A stretch of 64,000 bases of DNA from Takakia lepidozioides. Lineage: Eukaryota > Streptophyta > Takakiopsida > Takakiales > Takakiaceae. Position 1 is the stretch's first letter. Each line of letters starts with the position of its first letter. Below, piece by piece: positions 29,901 through 41,524 of the stretch. The translations under genes and the position numbers were made by a program. The notes beneath the pieces were generated by a model. The model had not been told where the DNA came from, did no database searches, and worked only from the letters and a program-made list of their open reading frames with translations. Where the stretch lies: positions 3,660,001-3,724,000 of the forward strand of contig CM060733.1 of NCBI GenBank assembly GCA_030704615.1, given 5' to 3'.

Positions 29901-32824
29901 CATATTTTTGGATATAATTGGCACACCCTCTCTCTCTCTTTTCATACGCTCGCTTCTAACTTGTCTCTTCTTACTTCTCTCTTTCCTTTGTCCCATAAGC
30001 TCTTTGAGCTTCCTGTGGATGTTGGATAGTTCTTTTCTTCCTTTCTTTCTTTGGAACAGTTCTGCAAAGACTATGGGATGCAGGTCAATCTTAGCAAGAC
30101 CAAGATCATGGTCTTCAATGGCCAGGCTGATCGTAGATTCATCTTCAACCAGCAGGAAATTGAGATTGTGAAATCATACCGGTACCTAGGTCTGGTTATC
30201 CACTCCCCCAAGTTTCACTTTGCAGCCACTGCCTTGGACAGGTTGACTAAAGGTAAGGCGGCCTCCGTCCGCCTTCAGGCCAAATGCAAGCAAATACATC
30301 TGCGGCATCCCCCGACCAAAAAGTGGCTGTTTGACACCGTCGTCAGCCCTGCTACCATCTATGGTTGTGAGTTCTGGGCACCTGGTGTCCCTGTCTCCTG
30401 GTGGGAAAAGAATTTGGAACCATTACAGTCATCTTTTCTCCAAGCAATGCTTGGCGCCAGGAGCACAACTCCATCTCAGATCCTAGGTGCAGAGTTCGCA
30501 TGTACCATTGCAATCCGAGGCCCTCTTCAGGCTTACAATCTTTCTCCATAGATTGCAGGCCCTTCCACCCAAAGGGCTAGTGGCAAGGGCCCTCACAACA
30601 TCTATGAGGCTCAAAGCTGCAGGTTTCAGGAACTCCTGGTATGCTCGAGTGGACAGTTTATTTCAACGTAACGGACTTTCTACTGCTTTCCTATTACCAA
30701 TGAACACAGATGAGGTGGACATCACATCCAGACATGACCGCAACAGACTCATTCGGAGAGAGCTTATGGAATTACATGTCAAGAGAACTTGGATGCTACC
30801 CAATCTCACGACAAAGCTCCACTTCTATCGAGAGACATTCTTGGTGCTCCGCGATGATAGAATCTTGAGACCAAATTACCTTTCAGCACCCTTATCTCCT
30901 TCCCTCTTGAGGGCATTGGGGCGGTTCAGGGTGGGTTCCCACAACCTACGGATAGAGACTGGCAGATGGGAAAACCTGCAACGGGAGGACCGCCTATGTC
31001 CAGCTTGCCCCGGGCGCGACCCGGAAAGTGAAACTGAAGAACGCTACTTCTTTTATTGCCCTCTATATTATGAGATCCGTGGGAGATTCCACTGTCTATT
31101 CCGTGGAACTCAATCTCTCACTGAAGTCTACCACTATGAGGGTCAGAAATGCTTGGCAGCTTACCTGCACGAGGCTTTGACCCTTAGACAATCCATTGAG
31201 CAGTAGTTGCTTTTGGGCTGTTTTTTGGCTCCGATTTTGTTTCGTCTCTTATGTTTTTCCCATTTGGTCTCATAAGCTCTTTGTGCTCTCCCCGGACGTT
31301 ATAAAGTACCATTTCATTTCATTTCATATCGTTTCTTTCATTTGTCTTTCCCATAAGCTTGGGCTTTCTGTGGAGAATGTACCAGCTCTTGATCTGCCCT
31401 CAGATGTCATTCTGAAAAATGGGACAGGAACAGACTGACGAGAGGATCTGAGGGAAATGCATGTGCAACAGGACATGGGAACCAGTGAGCCAGCTCAACA
31501 AAATTGGCCACAAAGACACCTCGTAGTCACCAGAGATCACTTCACCATCATACCCTCCTACCTTTGCAGATAAGCAGATGGAATCATAGGCCTCATGAGG
31601 CTAGGTTTGTCTAGTATGTATCCCCCAAGAAGTGTAGACAGAATATCACTGGTTGCTTCCGGTGTTCCAGATACTATGAGATCAGGGGAAAAAAACGATA
31701 GTATTTTGAGAAAGTCCCTGGCAGTGGGGTTCAGGTACAAGGATCAAAGTGACTAGCACTCTACCTGCATGAGGCACTCCATCTCCAAGCAATGTTTGGG
31801 TTTCTGCTCATTGTTCTCTGTTGTCGTGTAGCACTTGTCGCACTCCTGCGGTCGCAATAAACTTCTTCTTTCTCTTTTCTTCTTTCCTCGTCTTGTTGAC
31901 ATTGTAATTCACTTTGTTTCCTGATTATTGCAGGCTCATTGGAATGTAGAAGGGTTCAAAGTCGGGCTTTGCAACCAGCCTGCAGTTAACATGCCTAACT
32001 CCCTCCTCTGCCTTGCCAACAACACCTGCATTGGGTGAGTATGTCCCCACACTTCGGAAGTCAATTTGGGGAAAATGCACCTTTAACATGATGCTTGGCC
32101 GCTACACATGCTATGCCCACATGTCTAACTGCCCTTCAGGACTAGCTTGTCCAAGTTGGTGGAGCTGAAGCCAAATGACCTGACCTTGACAGTCGGAGCA
32201 ACTTTGCTTTCAGGAGCCGATTCATTGGAATGAGGGAGAGCTTCAAACAGCTGTATAAGCGACGCGTGTATGTGCATCACTATGCTGAATATATGGACGT
32301 TTCTATGTTTGACACCTGCTGCAGTAAGCTCCCTCTCCATGCAATTCTTGGGGTTTGAGGTGCTCTTCTGGTTACTTCTTGTTCTCGTATGTTCATAGGC
32401 CCCTCTGGGCTTATTGTGGACTTCAATTTCTGAGAACCTGTACGTCTGCACAATAGAAATTATAATGTTGAGTACACTAATGCACATGGAGTCTGTCTGG
32501 AGTCTCTCTTGTTGTGGGAGATACCCAAGGCAGGAAATGATTGAGTTGAGGGTAGGAGAGAATCACAGGCCAGACACAGGAAAGCTGGAGGCACACAGAT
32601 AACTTGGGATGGAGTATTTTCAATCAGAGCAAAGGTTGGATTCAGGAAGGTGAGAAGTGGGTTTTATCTCATAAGGGGGAGATCTTCATGAGCAGGGCTA
32701 ATACAGGGAAGTGGGTGACATTGCAGACACGCTGGAGGACTTGATTGCAGACTATGAAGCATTGGAGTGTGCAACTCCTCCACAGTACATGGCACGGCTG
32801 CAGCCTGTGGTTCCTTGCCTCTAG
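23911..32824 (+). CDS. TUBE1: Epsilon-tubulin, 16 exons, complete
   Basis: Epsilon-tubulin is a tubulin-superfamily GTPase needed for triplet microtubules of centrioles and basal bodies. By eye I assign exons 23911-23958, 24238-24320, 24656-24740, 25875-25928, 26144-26211, 26410-26476, 26944-27042, 27852-27934, 28118-28198, 28351-28523, 28792-28887, 29173-29207, 29727-29882, 31934-32034, 32214-32323 and 32727-32824. They total 1437 nt, 478 residues, with every phase consistent and no internal stop; the human protein is about 475. Markers: [19 protein letters not shown] (epsilon type); [20 protein letters not shown]-binding GGGTGSG at residues 152-158; [64 protein letters not shown]. Intron 1 uses a GC donor (CAG/GCACGT). 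Exon 12 (35 nt) and its neighbours are the least certain. Introns 3 and 13 contain LINE remnants. The N-terminal MPREIITLQ resembles gamma-tubulin, but the rest is clearly epsilon. Confidence 0.93.
24866..25795 (+). mobile_element. LINE 3' fragment (copy A) in epsilon-tubulin intron 3
   Basis: The C-terminal part of a LINE ORF2 downstream of the reverse transcriptase core: [20 protein letters not shown], a frameshifted middle, then [36 protein letters not shown] and a zinc-binding CX2CX11HX4C (CPAC...EEHFFFYC). It ends with GTTATAAAGTACC and four to five ATTTC repeats at about 25762-25787. Strongly 5' truncated. It shares over 800 bp with copy B at 30.0-31.3 kb. Confidence 0.88.
29920..30027 (+). 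mobile_element. LINE 3'-end remnant, abutting copy B
   Basis: TTTGTCCCATAAGCTCTTTGAGC then TTCCTGTGGATGTTGGATAG parallels the 3' end of copies A and B (CCCATAAGCTCTATGAGC...CGGACGTTATAAAG). This suggests the tail of an older copy directly 5' of copy B. Confidence 0.6.
30028..31345 (+). mobile_element. LINE 3' fragment (copy B) in epsilon-tubulin intron 13
   Basis: Longer than copy A. It starts within the post-catalytic reverse transcriptase region ([53 protein letters not shown]), then the same C-terminal sequence as copy A with frameshifts near 30500-30600. The zinc-binding segment reads CPACPGRD...EERYFFYC, with His replaced by Arg. It ends GTTATAAAGTACC plus ATTTC repeats (31310-31330). 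Confidence 0.9.
31346..31870 (+). mobile_element. Diverged LINE remnant (copy C)
   Basis: 31434-31490 aligns with the [17 protein letters not shown] coding region of copies A and B (AACAGACTGACGAGAGGATCTGAGGGAAATGCATGTG). 31655-31700 aligns with the CPLYYEIRG coding region (CCAGATACTATGAGATCAGGGG). Much older than A and B. Ends before exon 14 of epsilon-tubulin. Confidence 0.65.
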
Positions 32825-33335
32825 CATCTCCTCTGCCTCCTTTTTACTTGGAAGACTATCTATACACATGTATCCACTACATGACTTTCCATGGCTTTGG
32901 CCAAAGCAGCAACTGTATTCCGTATTCGGATCTGTAACATTGATATTGATGTTGCAATTCGTTGGATATTGATGCCCAATGTAGTTTCGAGTGATATTAC
33001 TTAAATGAAGCCAGCTTTGTCGAAATGTGTTCTCCTTCATCTTTTTCAAACCTTCCATAAAAGAGGTCATTTCAGTACTCCTCGTGGTCACTTCCAGGAC
33101 CCACTGAATTTGTATCAGGTAGTAGACACTAAAGACGTTTGGAAGAAACTTGCAGGACCAGCTTTTTGCTAAATTGGCAGCATGATAGCCACCTCCAACA
33201 ATTACACATGTTGTAGGAGATGACAACCAAGTTGTAGCCCAGTGTTTGTGGGTTCAATCCACCTATTGGTGTCACAAAGGTGGTCCACCTTCCAGCCAGA
33301 AGCAGGAGTCCTTCAAGATCAAGAGACACCATAAT

Positions 33336-33557
33336 TTACGCTTCCTTCATGAGGCATCGAACTATTTTTTTTTGGTAGTAGGAGATAGGCCTAGTCCGCA
33401 AGTTGCGACTTTTGCGTACCTCCTCTTGTATTGCTACATTATTTTCATCATCCATCAATGGCACCTTATTTGGTGGTCCTCTACGACCATTTTGGATGTA
33501 CCCGATCCCACTTGATGCTTCCAACGTCTTGTAGTAAGCTTCATCTTCTACTACCAT
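33336..33557 (-). pseudogene. Possible copia-type polyprotein fragment
   Basis: A 73-codon minus-strand frame with a true ATG at 33557. It contains MDDENNVAIQEEVRKSRNL then RTRPISYYQKK, which resembles the linker between integrase and reverse transcriptase of copia elements (a charged stretch followed by RRS.R.R.P..Y). No integrase or reverse transcriptase is seen. Low certainty. Confidence 0.3.
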
Positions 33558-33664
33558 TGTAGCCTATATATATAACGCCAACCGAAGTCAGCGTAAATAA
33601 GAGCCTCCTCCCCTTGCGGGTACTAACTCCTTTCAGGGGTGGGTTCTATCCGCACCGTAACCTA

Positions 33665-35951
33665 TCACAATGTGGCTAGATGGCCACTTTCAATCTTACG
33701 TTTATTGAGGATTAGGGATGTGAGTGATGTAATAGTTGTGAAGTGCAAGGCTCGTAGTAGAGGTGTAGTGTATTTGGGTGGTAGGTTGAGATTATCTTTT
33801 AAACCTTGGATATTATGGGTATGAGCACTGCCGACACCGGCAGTGATGACGGTCAAAGGTGTCGTGTTCCATCCTCGCTGACGGAGGGCATGTATGATTG
33901 GGCCATATTTTTCGTGTTTGTACATAATTGATTGATTTGGATTTCGATCATGGCAAGATGCGAATTCCAACAAATGTATTTTGAGAATCGGAAGCGGTTC
34001 CGTCGGCAGCAATGCCAGTACAAGAAGTCCCTGGACTAGTAAAATATCTGGGCATAGCCTTGTCAGGCAAAGGCACGAGGGAGCATACACAAGTAGTAGC
34101 CATGGGGGTATAGTGTGGTCCGGTGGGTGACCTTGAAACGTGTCTGCATTGATGAGGTTAAACCATCTGGATTTCGGATGTGAAGTGACATTTTGTGGAG
34201 TTGTCTAATCCATTGGCAACCCATGAATTATGGGGTGGTTGCAATGGAGAAGTAAGTGTGGCCATGAATCTATTTAGGGATTTTGGGATGAACATAACAT
34301 GCAATATTTATTAGGATATAATAATGGCCAAAACAAGGTCTGTCATTGATTGCCCATGTAGTGACCATACCGAAATTTCAGAGTGTGTTTGATTTGTGGA
34401 TCAGTAACCCTGGGGGATGTCCAAAAATGATTGGACATACTATGTAGCAGGTGCGGGGACGAGACCCACTTAGATATGTAGGAATTTCTGTAGGTACGGG
34501 ATTCTTGTACGAGTAGTTTGGTCTCGCCTTGAATGTGTGTGTGCAGGTTCTGTATATGTGCTATGGTCGGGGATCTAGCTCTTGTTGATCCGAGCTAGGG
34601 GTATGTGTGCGTCCGGTGGATAGGGCTGGTCGAGGGGTTGGTGATATGCTGAATGGCACCAAGTTGAGCAAGATGGTCTGCTATGTCACTACCTATTATG
34701 TTTGTGTGAGATCGAACTTTATGTATATGGATTTGCAGCGGTAAAAATGATACAACATCGACGATTCCTTTTATAAGTGTAATATCATGATGGTGGATTT
34801 GTGACGATGGCTTGCAGATTTGATTGGTGAGAAGGTGTAGGGAGACCAAGCTGTCTGTAAATAAATAGTATGTTGAAGTAGGTTGGTAGGGGAGAGACTT
34901 GAGAGCATCATGTATAGCCATAAGTTCCACTCGCAAGATATTCTGGCGACCAGGGAGACGGCTATATATTTTGGTGTTGGTGCCAACCAAATATATATCA
35001 TAACTCGCCTTGGCATCTTTTAAGGAGCCATCATTAAATATGCATTTTTGTGGTGGAAATTTGAAGGTTGTGGGTTCCGTGAAATCCGGGAGTGGTATAG
35101 CAAAGGTTTTTTTGTCTCGTTGCCCTAAGAGACTTGGGGGTCACGTATCTCCATGGTTAGTCCGGGTTGATTCGGGAAAATTTGTTGGGTGTTTGGGTAG
35201 GCGGGTGGACCGTGGCTGTGTGACCAAATAAATGTTTTAGAATCTAGTCCAGTTGATGGTAGAAAGTAGTAGGTATTTGCGGGTTTTGTGAGTGGTATAC
35301 ACATACCAGTTTAGTTAGTAAAGGTTCTGGCTATTGCATGTAATAACGTCACGGCGGTGGGGGTTGATAAGCGATTGAGCGAGGCTCAAATGTAATTAGC
35401 ACGAATACTCCAAGGGGGTCGTTTAGTATTGGGTGTTTAGAGTTTGTATGGTTAGTATTAGGTGAATGATTCTGGAGACATATGTGCAGCAATGCGCGCC
35501 CAATGAAACGCTTTACTGGTGGAAACGGCATTGGGGGGGTGTGCAAACCCTCGCCCTTGCCACCGGTGGGACCTTGCAGTCCCCAAGGATCCAAAGTACT
35601 GATCTATGTCGTGTAAACTCGAGTAAGTAAATAAACCCAATGGGCATATGAGAAGGTTAGAGTAGTATGAGTGAGTGAGTTGCAGCTCCGTGATGAGGAG
35701 TCTAGAAGGAGCATGGGGAGGGTCGATTGAGAGTGTGCAAGTGAAAGTTTGTTTGTTGTTGTGGGTGTTTTGGGTGGCAGATCTTGTGCATAACGTTGGA
35801 CGAGTCTGGAGACGTGTATCGCAAATGTTGATGGTATGTGCGGGTCTGTGAGGTGGAGTGGGTTAGAATGAAACATTTCCCATAACCGCTCCAATCTTTG
35901 GAGTGTAATGCTACCAATGTAGTACCATACTTGTCCATATATGTGTGTCAA
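33665..35951 (-). mobile_element. LINE remnant with RNase H domain
   Basis: Minus-strand pieces in order. 35951-35604 carries a frame with THIYGQVWYYIGSITLQRL, plausibly the end of a reverse transcriptase region. 35045-34595 is an RNase H domain: FNDGSLKDAKASYDIYL, ILRVELMAIHDALKSL, FTDSLVSLHLL and VRSHTNIIGSDIADHLAQLG, so the four acidic positions and the histidine are all recognisable. 34090-33665 carries MYKHEKYGPIIHALRQRGW, typical of sequence after RNase H in such elements. Frames are broken between pieces. This is a family different from the other LINEs here. Confidence 0.7.
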
Positions 35952-37440
35952 ATTATTGTGAATGTGAATGTGGGGCTGAGACTTCAGGATGTCTTTATCT
36001 GGTTTACATTCAGCTATAGAGATGTATAGATTTGGGATACTTCTTTGGCGAGTTGATGAAGCGTCTATTGCTGCTTGTGGTTCATCCGCGTGTGGCGTAT
36101 GAATACATGCGACAAGTAGTGGGTACTAATTCGTCAGTGGTGTTCGGGAACCATCTAAATATTATGGTGTAGATTGGGGTTTGGACAGTGGGTGCTAAAA
36201 AAATGATCTTTGTTTTCCCAGGTGTTACGTTTGAGAGTTGTTCCCTTCCATTGACAGTTGTACAATGTTTTAACACGTGTGGTTCCATATTGATCCAAAG
36301 ACATTTTTTGTTCCTCCGATAACCACCATGATATCATCAATGACAAACATTCGTGTCTCTATAAATTCAATATAAGAGTTCATGTCCTGCAAGGATGTAT
36401 CTTTCCCCTTGTAGGAATGTCTAGTGCATACCCTCAAATCAAGATCATCTGTCTCACTTTCTTTATTTGTCGTTGGTTTAACCACTAAAGCTTTTGGATA
36501 GCCGACTTTGTCAATGGAACCTACTCGGACTTGAATACATTCCCCAAAGCATCAAAGACTTCATCGTTTTCTCACTTCTCGAACGTCTCCTCCCACAACT
36601 TCCAAACATCGTCATCAGAATGGATCAACACCAAAGCTTCATTCACTGAGTTCTTTTCCAATATAACCAATGTCGCTTGCATAAACTCCTTGAGTCAAGA
36701 GCACAATTGTTTTTAGAACCAACCCTGCAACGATGATATTTTTTCAAATCCCCTGTCCAGAAATTGTATACATAAATAAAGAACAGGGTTATAAGAAGAA
36801 TGTATACCTTCCACATGATAGTCATGAGGTCGTGTAAGCCTTACGTTTGTGTTTAAGTATTGAACGTCTGTCAGTGTTGCCGAATGTTTTGTTACATTTC
36901 AGAGTAGTTTACATAGGTGTGATAGTCTAGTTGAGCTAGTAACAACCTTTTGAAGTATTCTTTTCTTTATGACATTTGTTTCACGATAACGAGAGTACTG
37001 TCCAAAGACATGTTTACAAACCTTACATGGATTCATTTCAGAATTCATAACCACCTCTGCAGTCGATCAGTACTGGCTGATCTATCGCTGGAATGGTTTT
37101 GACGTAGAGTTGCGCCCTTAATTACCTCCGTGGCGGGGCTTACTGGGTCTGCAGTCAAAGAACATATTTTTATTCTTGCGATGTACACATTTGGAGTGGG
37201 TATGAATCTTAGTTCTGGGCTGGATATGTGTGCGTGCTCACGTGTTTATATATAACAAGCTTAGCAATTCATCGTTGTTCGTCTTAGACTGTGGTAATTT
37301 CTTGCATACTCTACTTTCTTTGAAGTCAGAAATTCGGTCTGCAATGACCATTTGTGGGTGAAGAGACACCAGCAGTTGTGCTTCTTCCTATCCTTGTCAA
37401 ATTTTGGAGAACCTGTATAAGTAGTTATGACACTACTGCT
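35952..37440. other. No gene recognised
   Basis: Several short frames on both strands (for example minus 36485-36270 with IETRMFVIDDIMVVIGGT) do not match a family I can name. Confidence 0.4.
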
Positions 37441-37449
37441 GTTTCAAGA

Positions 37450-37680
37450 AGTGGACATGGGGTCAATGGTTAGAGTAGTTAGTGGGAGGCCATGTGGTCG
37501 GGGGTTCAACTCCCACTGTGGAAATGCACGAAAATAGGTGATATATCGCGGTTATGGGGTCCCCTTCTTAGGCCAGGCTCACATGAGCTTATGAGTAGCC
37601 TCACGAATTAACATTCCTCGTCTTAGGACTTTACTGCACATTTCCCTCATATCTTTGCGATGAAACCAGGGGGTCAGTTC
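37450..37680 (+). mobile_element. Probable tRNA-derived SINE
   Basis: A-box-like GGTCAATGGTTAGAG at 37461-37475 and B box GGTTCAACTCC at 37503-37513, the spacing of an internal Pol III promoter. The flanking parts do not fold as a tRNA gene. The 3' end and duplication are not clear. Unrelated in body sequence to the SINE at 11.9 kb. Confidence 0.5.
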
Positions 37681-38189
37681 CTTGTGTATGGATCTCGTAT
37701 GGATTATGCAATTTCATCTGAAGTTGTCCACTCCACCTCCTTGAAATGTATGTTGTATTGGGGAATGTAAACCGTAGCCATATTTTCGACGTTGACAGCT
37801 TTCCATGACAAGCTCAATTGCACGCATAAATGGTGTGCTTGAAATGGTTGTGCACATCTTGGACAATTTGCAATAACAGATCTTTAGGAGAAGGTATACC
37901 AATGGAGCTCAAACATTATATGACATTGTGATGAATATTTGAAGGGCTACAACAACATCCCTACATTGAGGTGTCATTGAGTAAGGAGACCACAGGAGTG
38001 ATGGCTGACGACACTAATATCAAAAGCAACATTGTTTGTGAAGAAGTAGAATGTAGACAAAGCGCATAAATCTACATTCAAATAACTAATATATATATAA
38101 ATGTGGAGCATATCTATAGGAGCAGCGAAGTATGAGCGACTTATGTCTACAAGAAGACGATTCAAATCAATGAAAAAGAGAAGTGTTTC

Positions 38190-41051
38190 TACTATACTAA
38201 AGAAGAATTTGTGAATGATATGGAAGATCTGCGGAAGATTGTGGATCATGGCAATTCTAACGTACCCATTGAAGACCTATGTCCTCTCATGTTTCGATGT
38301 TGGAAATGTAGCACCCAACTTGTATCCATGAAAACCAATAAAAACATACCGCTAAAGAAACCACAATTAAACGTGACTATGATCGCTATCAGATTTCAGT
38401 TCATACCGGAAAACCGTTACCTGACAGTATGTTTTTGATGAATCCTGAGGCGGAGGCCTTACTACTCTCTGAAGACACACTCAATTACTCAAGACGCAAA
38501 CAGAAATGCGAATTTGCAATGTATGTTGTAATATCATTATACATATATGTTATTTATTTTCATTATGTTTAGTCTGTTTGACGATCCTTCTATTGAAATG
38601 TTTGTTTACTATTTATGTGATTGTGTGGAACGTTATTGTACAGTTGAGGCTACAACAAGATAAACAAAACAGTACCGTTTCCTCGAGTATGGGTATCCGA
38701 AGCAAATCCAGCTTCATGTTCAGATGTTATTTTGTGTATTGAAAGACATGGTACGATCGTGCAACCTTTACCTCATGCTAACGAGTCCTCAAACTTTACC
38801 TTTCATTCCACAATTAGAAGAGAACTTGAAAACTTTGAGAAACCAGTAAAAAAAAATTTCTAAGCGTTTGAAAGAAGCAGAGAATCGACTCCATTGGTCC
38901 GAGATTCTCTTGAGATTGTACAAGCCAATCCAAGAACTACATGTGTTGCAATAAGAAGTACTGTATATTGAACAGTCAAGAATTGATAAGTCTTCTGTTG
39001 TCTTGAAATATGTGACATGATTTGCTTCATATGTAGATATTTGGATTTCAAAAAAATGTTGGTTCTCCTGTTAATCATATGGTATGGATAATTTAACAAT
39101 AATGAATTAAATCGTTGTGGACGCAAGTGATAGCCACTATGCTCCAGAAATGGAAATTTTGGATGAAGACTACATGTACGTACACATGGTATGCCTACAC
39201 CGTACATTGAGTCAATGTTCTTTCGTTTGTTGGTTTGTTTGAATCTAACACTTACTTTCTTTGTTTTATTATACAGTGATATGTGCTCACCCTCTTTAAT
39301 AGACTTCCACATCCAATATCGTAAAGAACCAGATAAAGCAGTATATTTGACACGTTATTTGGAGTTAAAAGATAAAAATAAGATGCATTGTGACTGGTCA
39401 ATTGATGATGGTGGGGTCTTAAAGAATAACTGTAGTATAAACACCAACGAACTGTAGTAATGAAGACATTTTATGAACCTAACAAAATATCGTATATACA
39501 AAACATCTTAAAATACCATTACCAAAAGAATTTGTATGATCATGCGACGTCTGAATCTATGTGCTCAGTTTCAGAGGGGTGTTTGAATGAACATATGCTA
39601 CATACTACCACATTTTCTAGATTAAATAGTGTAGAGTCGGAATTCAAGCATTTTCTACAACATTGGCGTTTGAAAGAACCTATGATAATAATCGATGTAT
39701 CTATTTCATCTAGGGTAGATTAGAGTCTCGAAGGAATGAAAACGTGTGTGAAAAGGGTTAATGTACATATTATCTCTATTAATCATACAATCATTAGATA
39801 TTCTACTTGGGAGTCAAGTCCAAAGTTAACTTTAGGAGCATTTATTGATGGATATAATTCGAAGGTCGGAAGGAATTATTAAACAAAAAATTGGCATTCT
39901 CACAACATTTTGAAGAAGTGTTTCACATTCATTATAGAGAATTTGTAGATCTTTTACCAGTTTCAAAGTATACCCATCCGGAAGGGATTCTAAACCTAAC
40001 TAGATATTTCCCTATTAACCTTAAGAAAACCGACATGGGACCAAAAGGCGTACATTGCATATGGACAATAAAAAGAGAGGGAAGATGGTGATTCAATTAC
40101 CTATATCCACATGGACTTTTTTGATGCGGTATGTACTATCACGAGCTCATCACCCGCATGTTTTACATTTCTCCAATTATAGTTCTTTGATTATGTTCCT
40201 AAAGTTGTTTTTAGTAATTAGCTCATTTGCTTCATTGTACTGATATAAGTTTGTCTTTTAGATTAACATCATGGTGCATACTCCAACAACGATTGTTCCT
40301 TCCGAAACTGCATTGTTGTGGCATATATTCCCTGCCAACACAGTTGACACTCTGAATGACTTCTTGAATAAACACAAGAAAAAATTATTGGGTATTTGAA
40401 AGAGCGACAATCCAGATCTATCTACTATTCCTCCAGCATTATCTTTTAAGTTCTACTTGAAAAAATCCATGTTAAAACTTTTGTAGGATAAAACGTGTAC
40501 ACATTTTCCTTATGCATGTATATTTTTCTCAAGTGAATATTAAGCTTTGTGTGTTATTATGTTACGCGTTATTATAGATATCACCGATATATTTTTCTAA
40601 TACATATAGGTGTAAAGCCATCGGAGCACATTAAAAAAATGGATGAAGCAGTACTTCTCCTAGGAGGTTGTCCACATCAAGTTCGGAAATCTGTCGATAT
40701 GGATCCATTGCAATCCCATGATGTCAGTGTTGTGTATATTCAAGTGAAAGACGAATACATTGTTCTTTAAAATAAGGTATGATGCGGAAATGTATATGTG
40801 ATTATCCATAGAGATGCTAAAAGCATATGCACACTAATATGTGTAGCTTACATTGTTTTTGCTCGAAAATTTGTTATGTGCAGGCATATGTGAAATTAGC
40901 CAAGTATTTCATCTCCTATGAACATGTTGAAGACTGTTTGACATTGTCCAAATTATTTTTGAAATGCGGTCAAAGAGATAAATGTCAAGTTATGAAAGTT
41001 GCACTACATGCCGCTGATTATGCAGTTCAACGTTTAATACAACTCGCATGA
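38190..41051 (+). pseudogene. JmjC histone demethylase (KDM3/JMJ25-like), decayed
   Basis: Exon-like pieces follow the order of plant JMJ25-type proteins: RING-like DLCPLMFRCWKCST (38273-38314); CDMCSPSLIDFH-type zinc region (39277-39456, matching C.NC..S.VDFH); EFKHFLQHWRLKEPMII (39640-39700); FVDLLPVSKYTHPEGILNLT (39935-40005); then, one frame over and past a TAA, AYIAYG and DSITYIHMDFFDAV (iron-binding His 40108-40110 and Asp 40114-40116); ALLWHIF...LNDFLNKH; GGCPHQVR (third iron ligand His 40675-40677); and FISYEHVEDCLTLSKLF with a TGA at about 41049. A frameshift near 40045 and the TAA inside the JmjC core argue for a pseudogene, although intron boundaries (for example near 39276 and 40881) survive. 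Confidence 0.78.
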
Positions 41052-41079
41052 CATCTATGAGCACTGTAAGTACATTCCA

Positions 41080-41285
41080 GGTGATCTATACATTTTCGAA
41101 AGTGGTAGTGTGCAATATGTAACTTGGAATGAGACGGTGTGTTGGCTGATGCAAGGGTGACGATAATTGTAGTGGACAGGCAATGAATTGGTAAATATTG
41201 CCATTGGAAATCCTTTACATGATCTAGAAAGTAAATCCATTGGTATGGCAGCTGCTGACTTTGATAGTGATGGCTAAGAGGAGGT
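41080..41285 (+). pseudogene. Possible FG-GAP (integrin-alpha-like) repeat fragment
   Basis: One frame reads NELVNIAIGNPLHD, then SIGMAAADFDSDG followed by TAA and EEV, resembling the calcium-binding FG-GAP loop (ADFDGDG..E). Upstream LYIFESGSVQYVTWNE could be the preceding strand region. Too short for a firm call. Confidence 0.3.
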
Positions 41286-41488
41286 ACTACTCTCTTTCCG
41301 AAGAATGTTTTTCCCGTTCCCTTTCCACTTTTCCAACAACCACTAATAAAATGTGTTCATCATGTGAATGTTGAAAAAACAAGTCATAGTGGTGCCAGTG
41401 CTTTTCCAAGATTGAGGTCTTGATTGTATTGTCGTTTTAAATTGCAACACGTGTATTTGTCAAAATACATTTTATTTTATTTAGTAAG

Positions 41489-41524
<36 letters not shown>

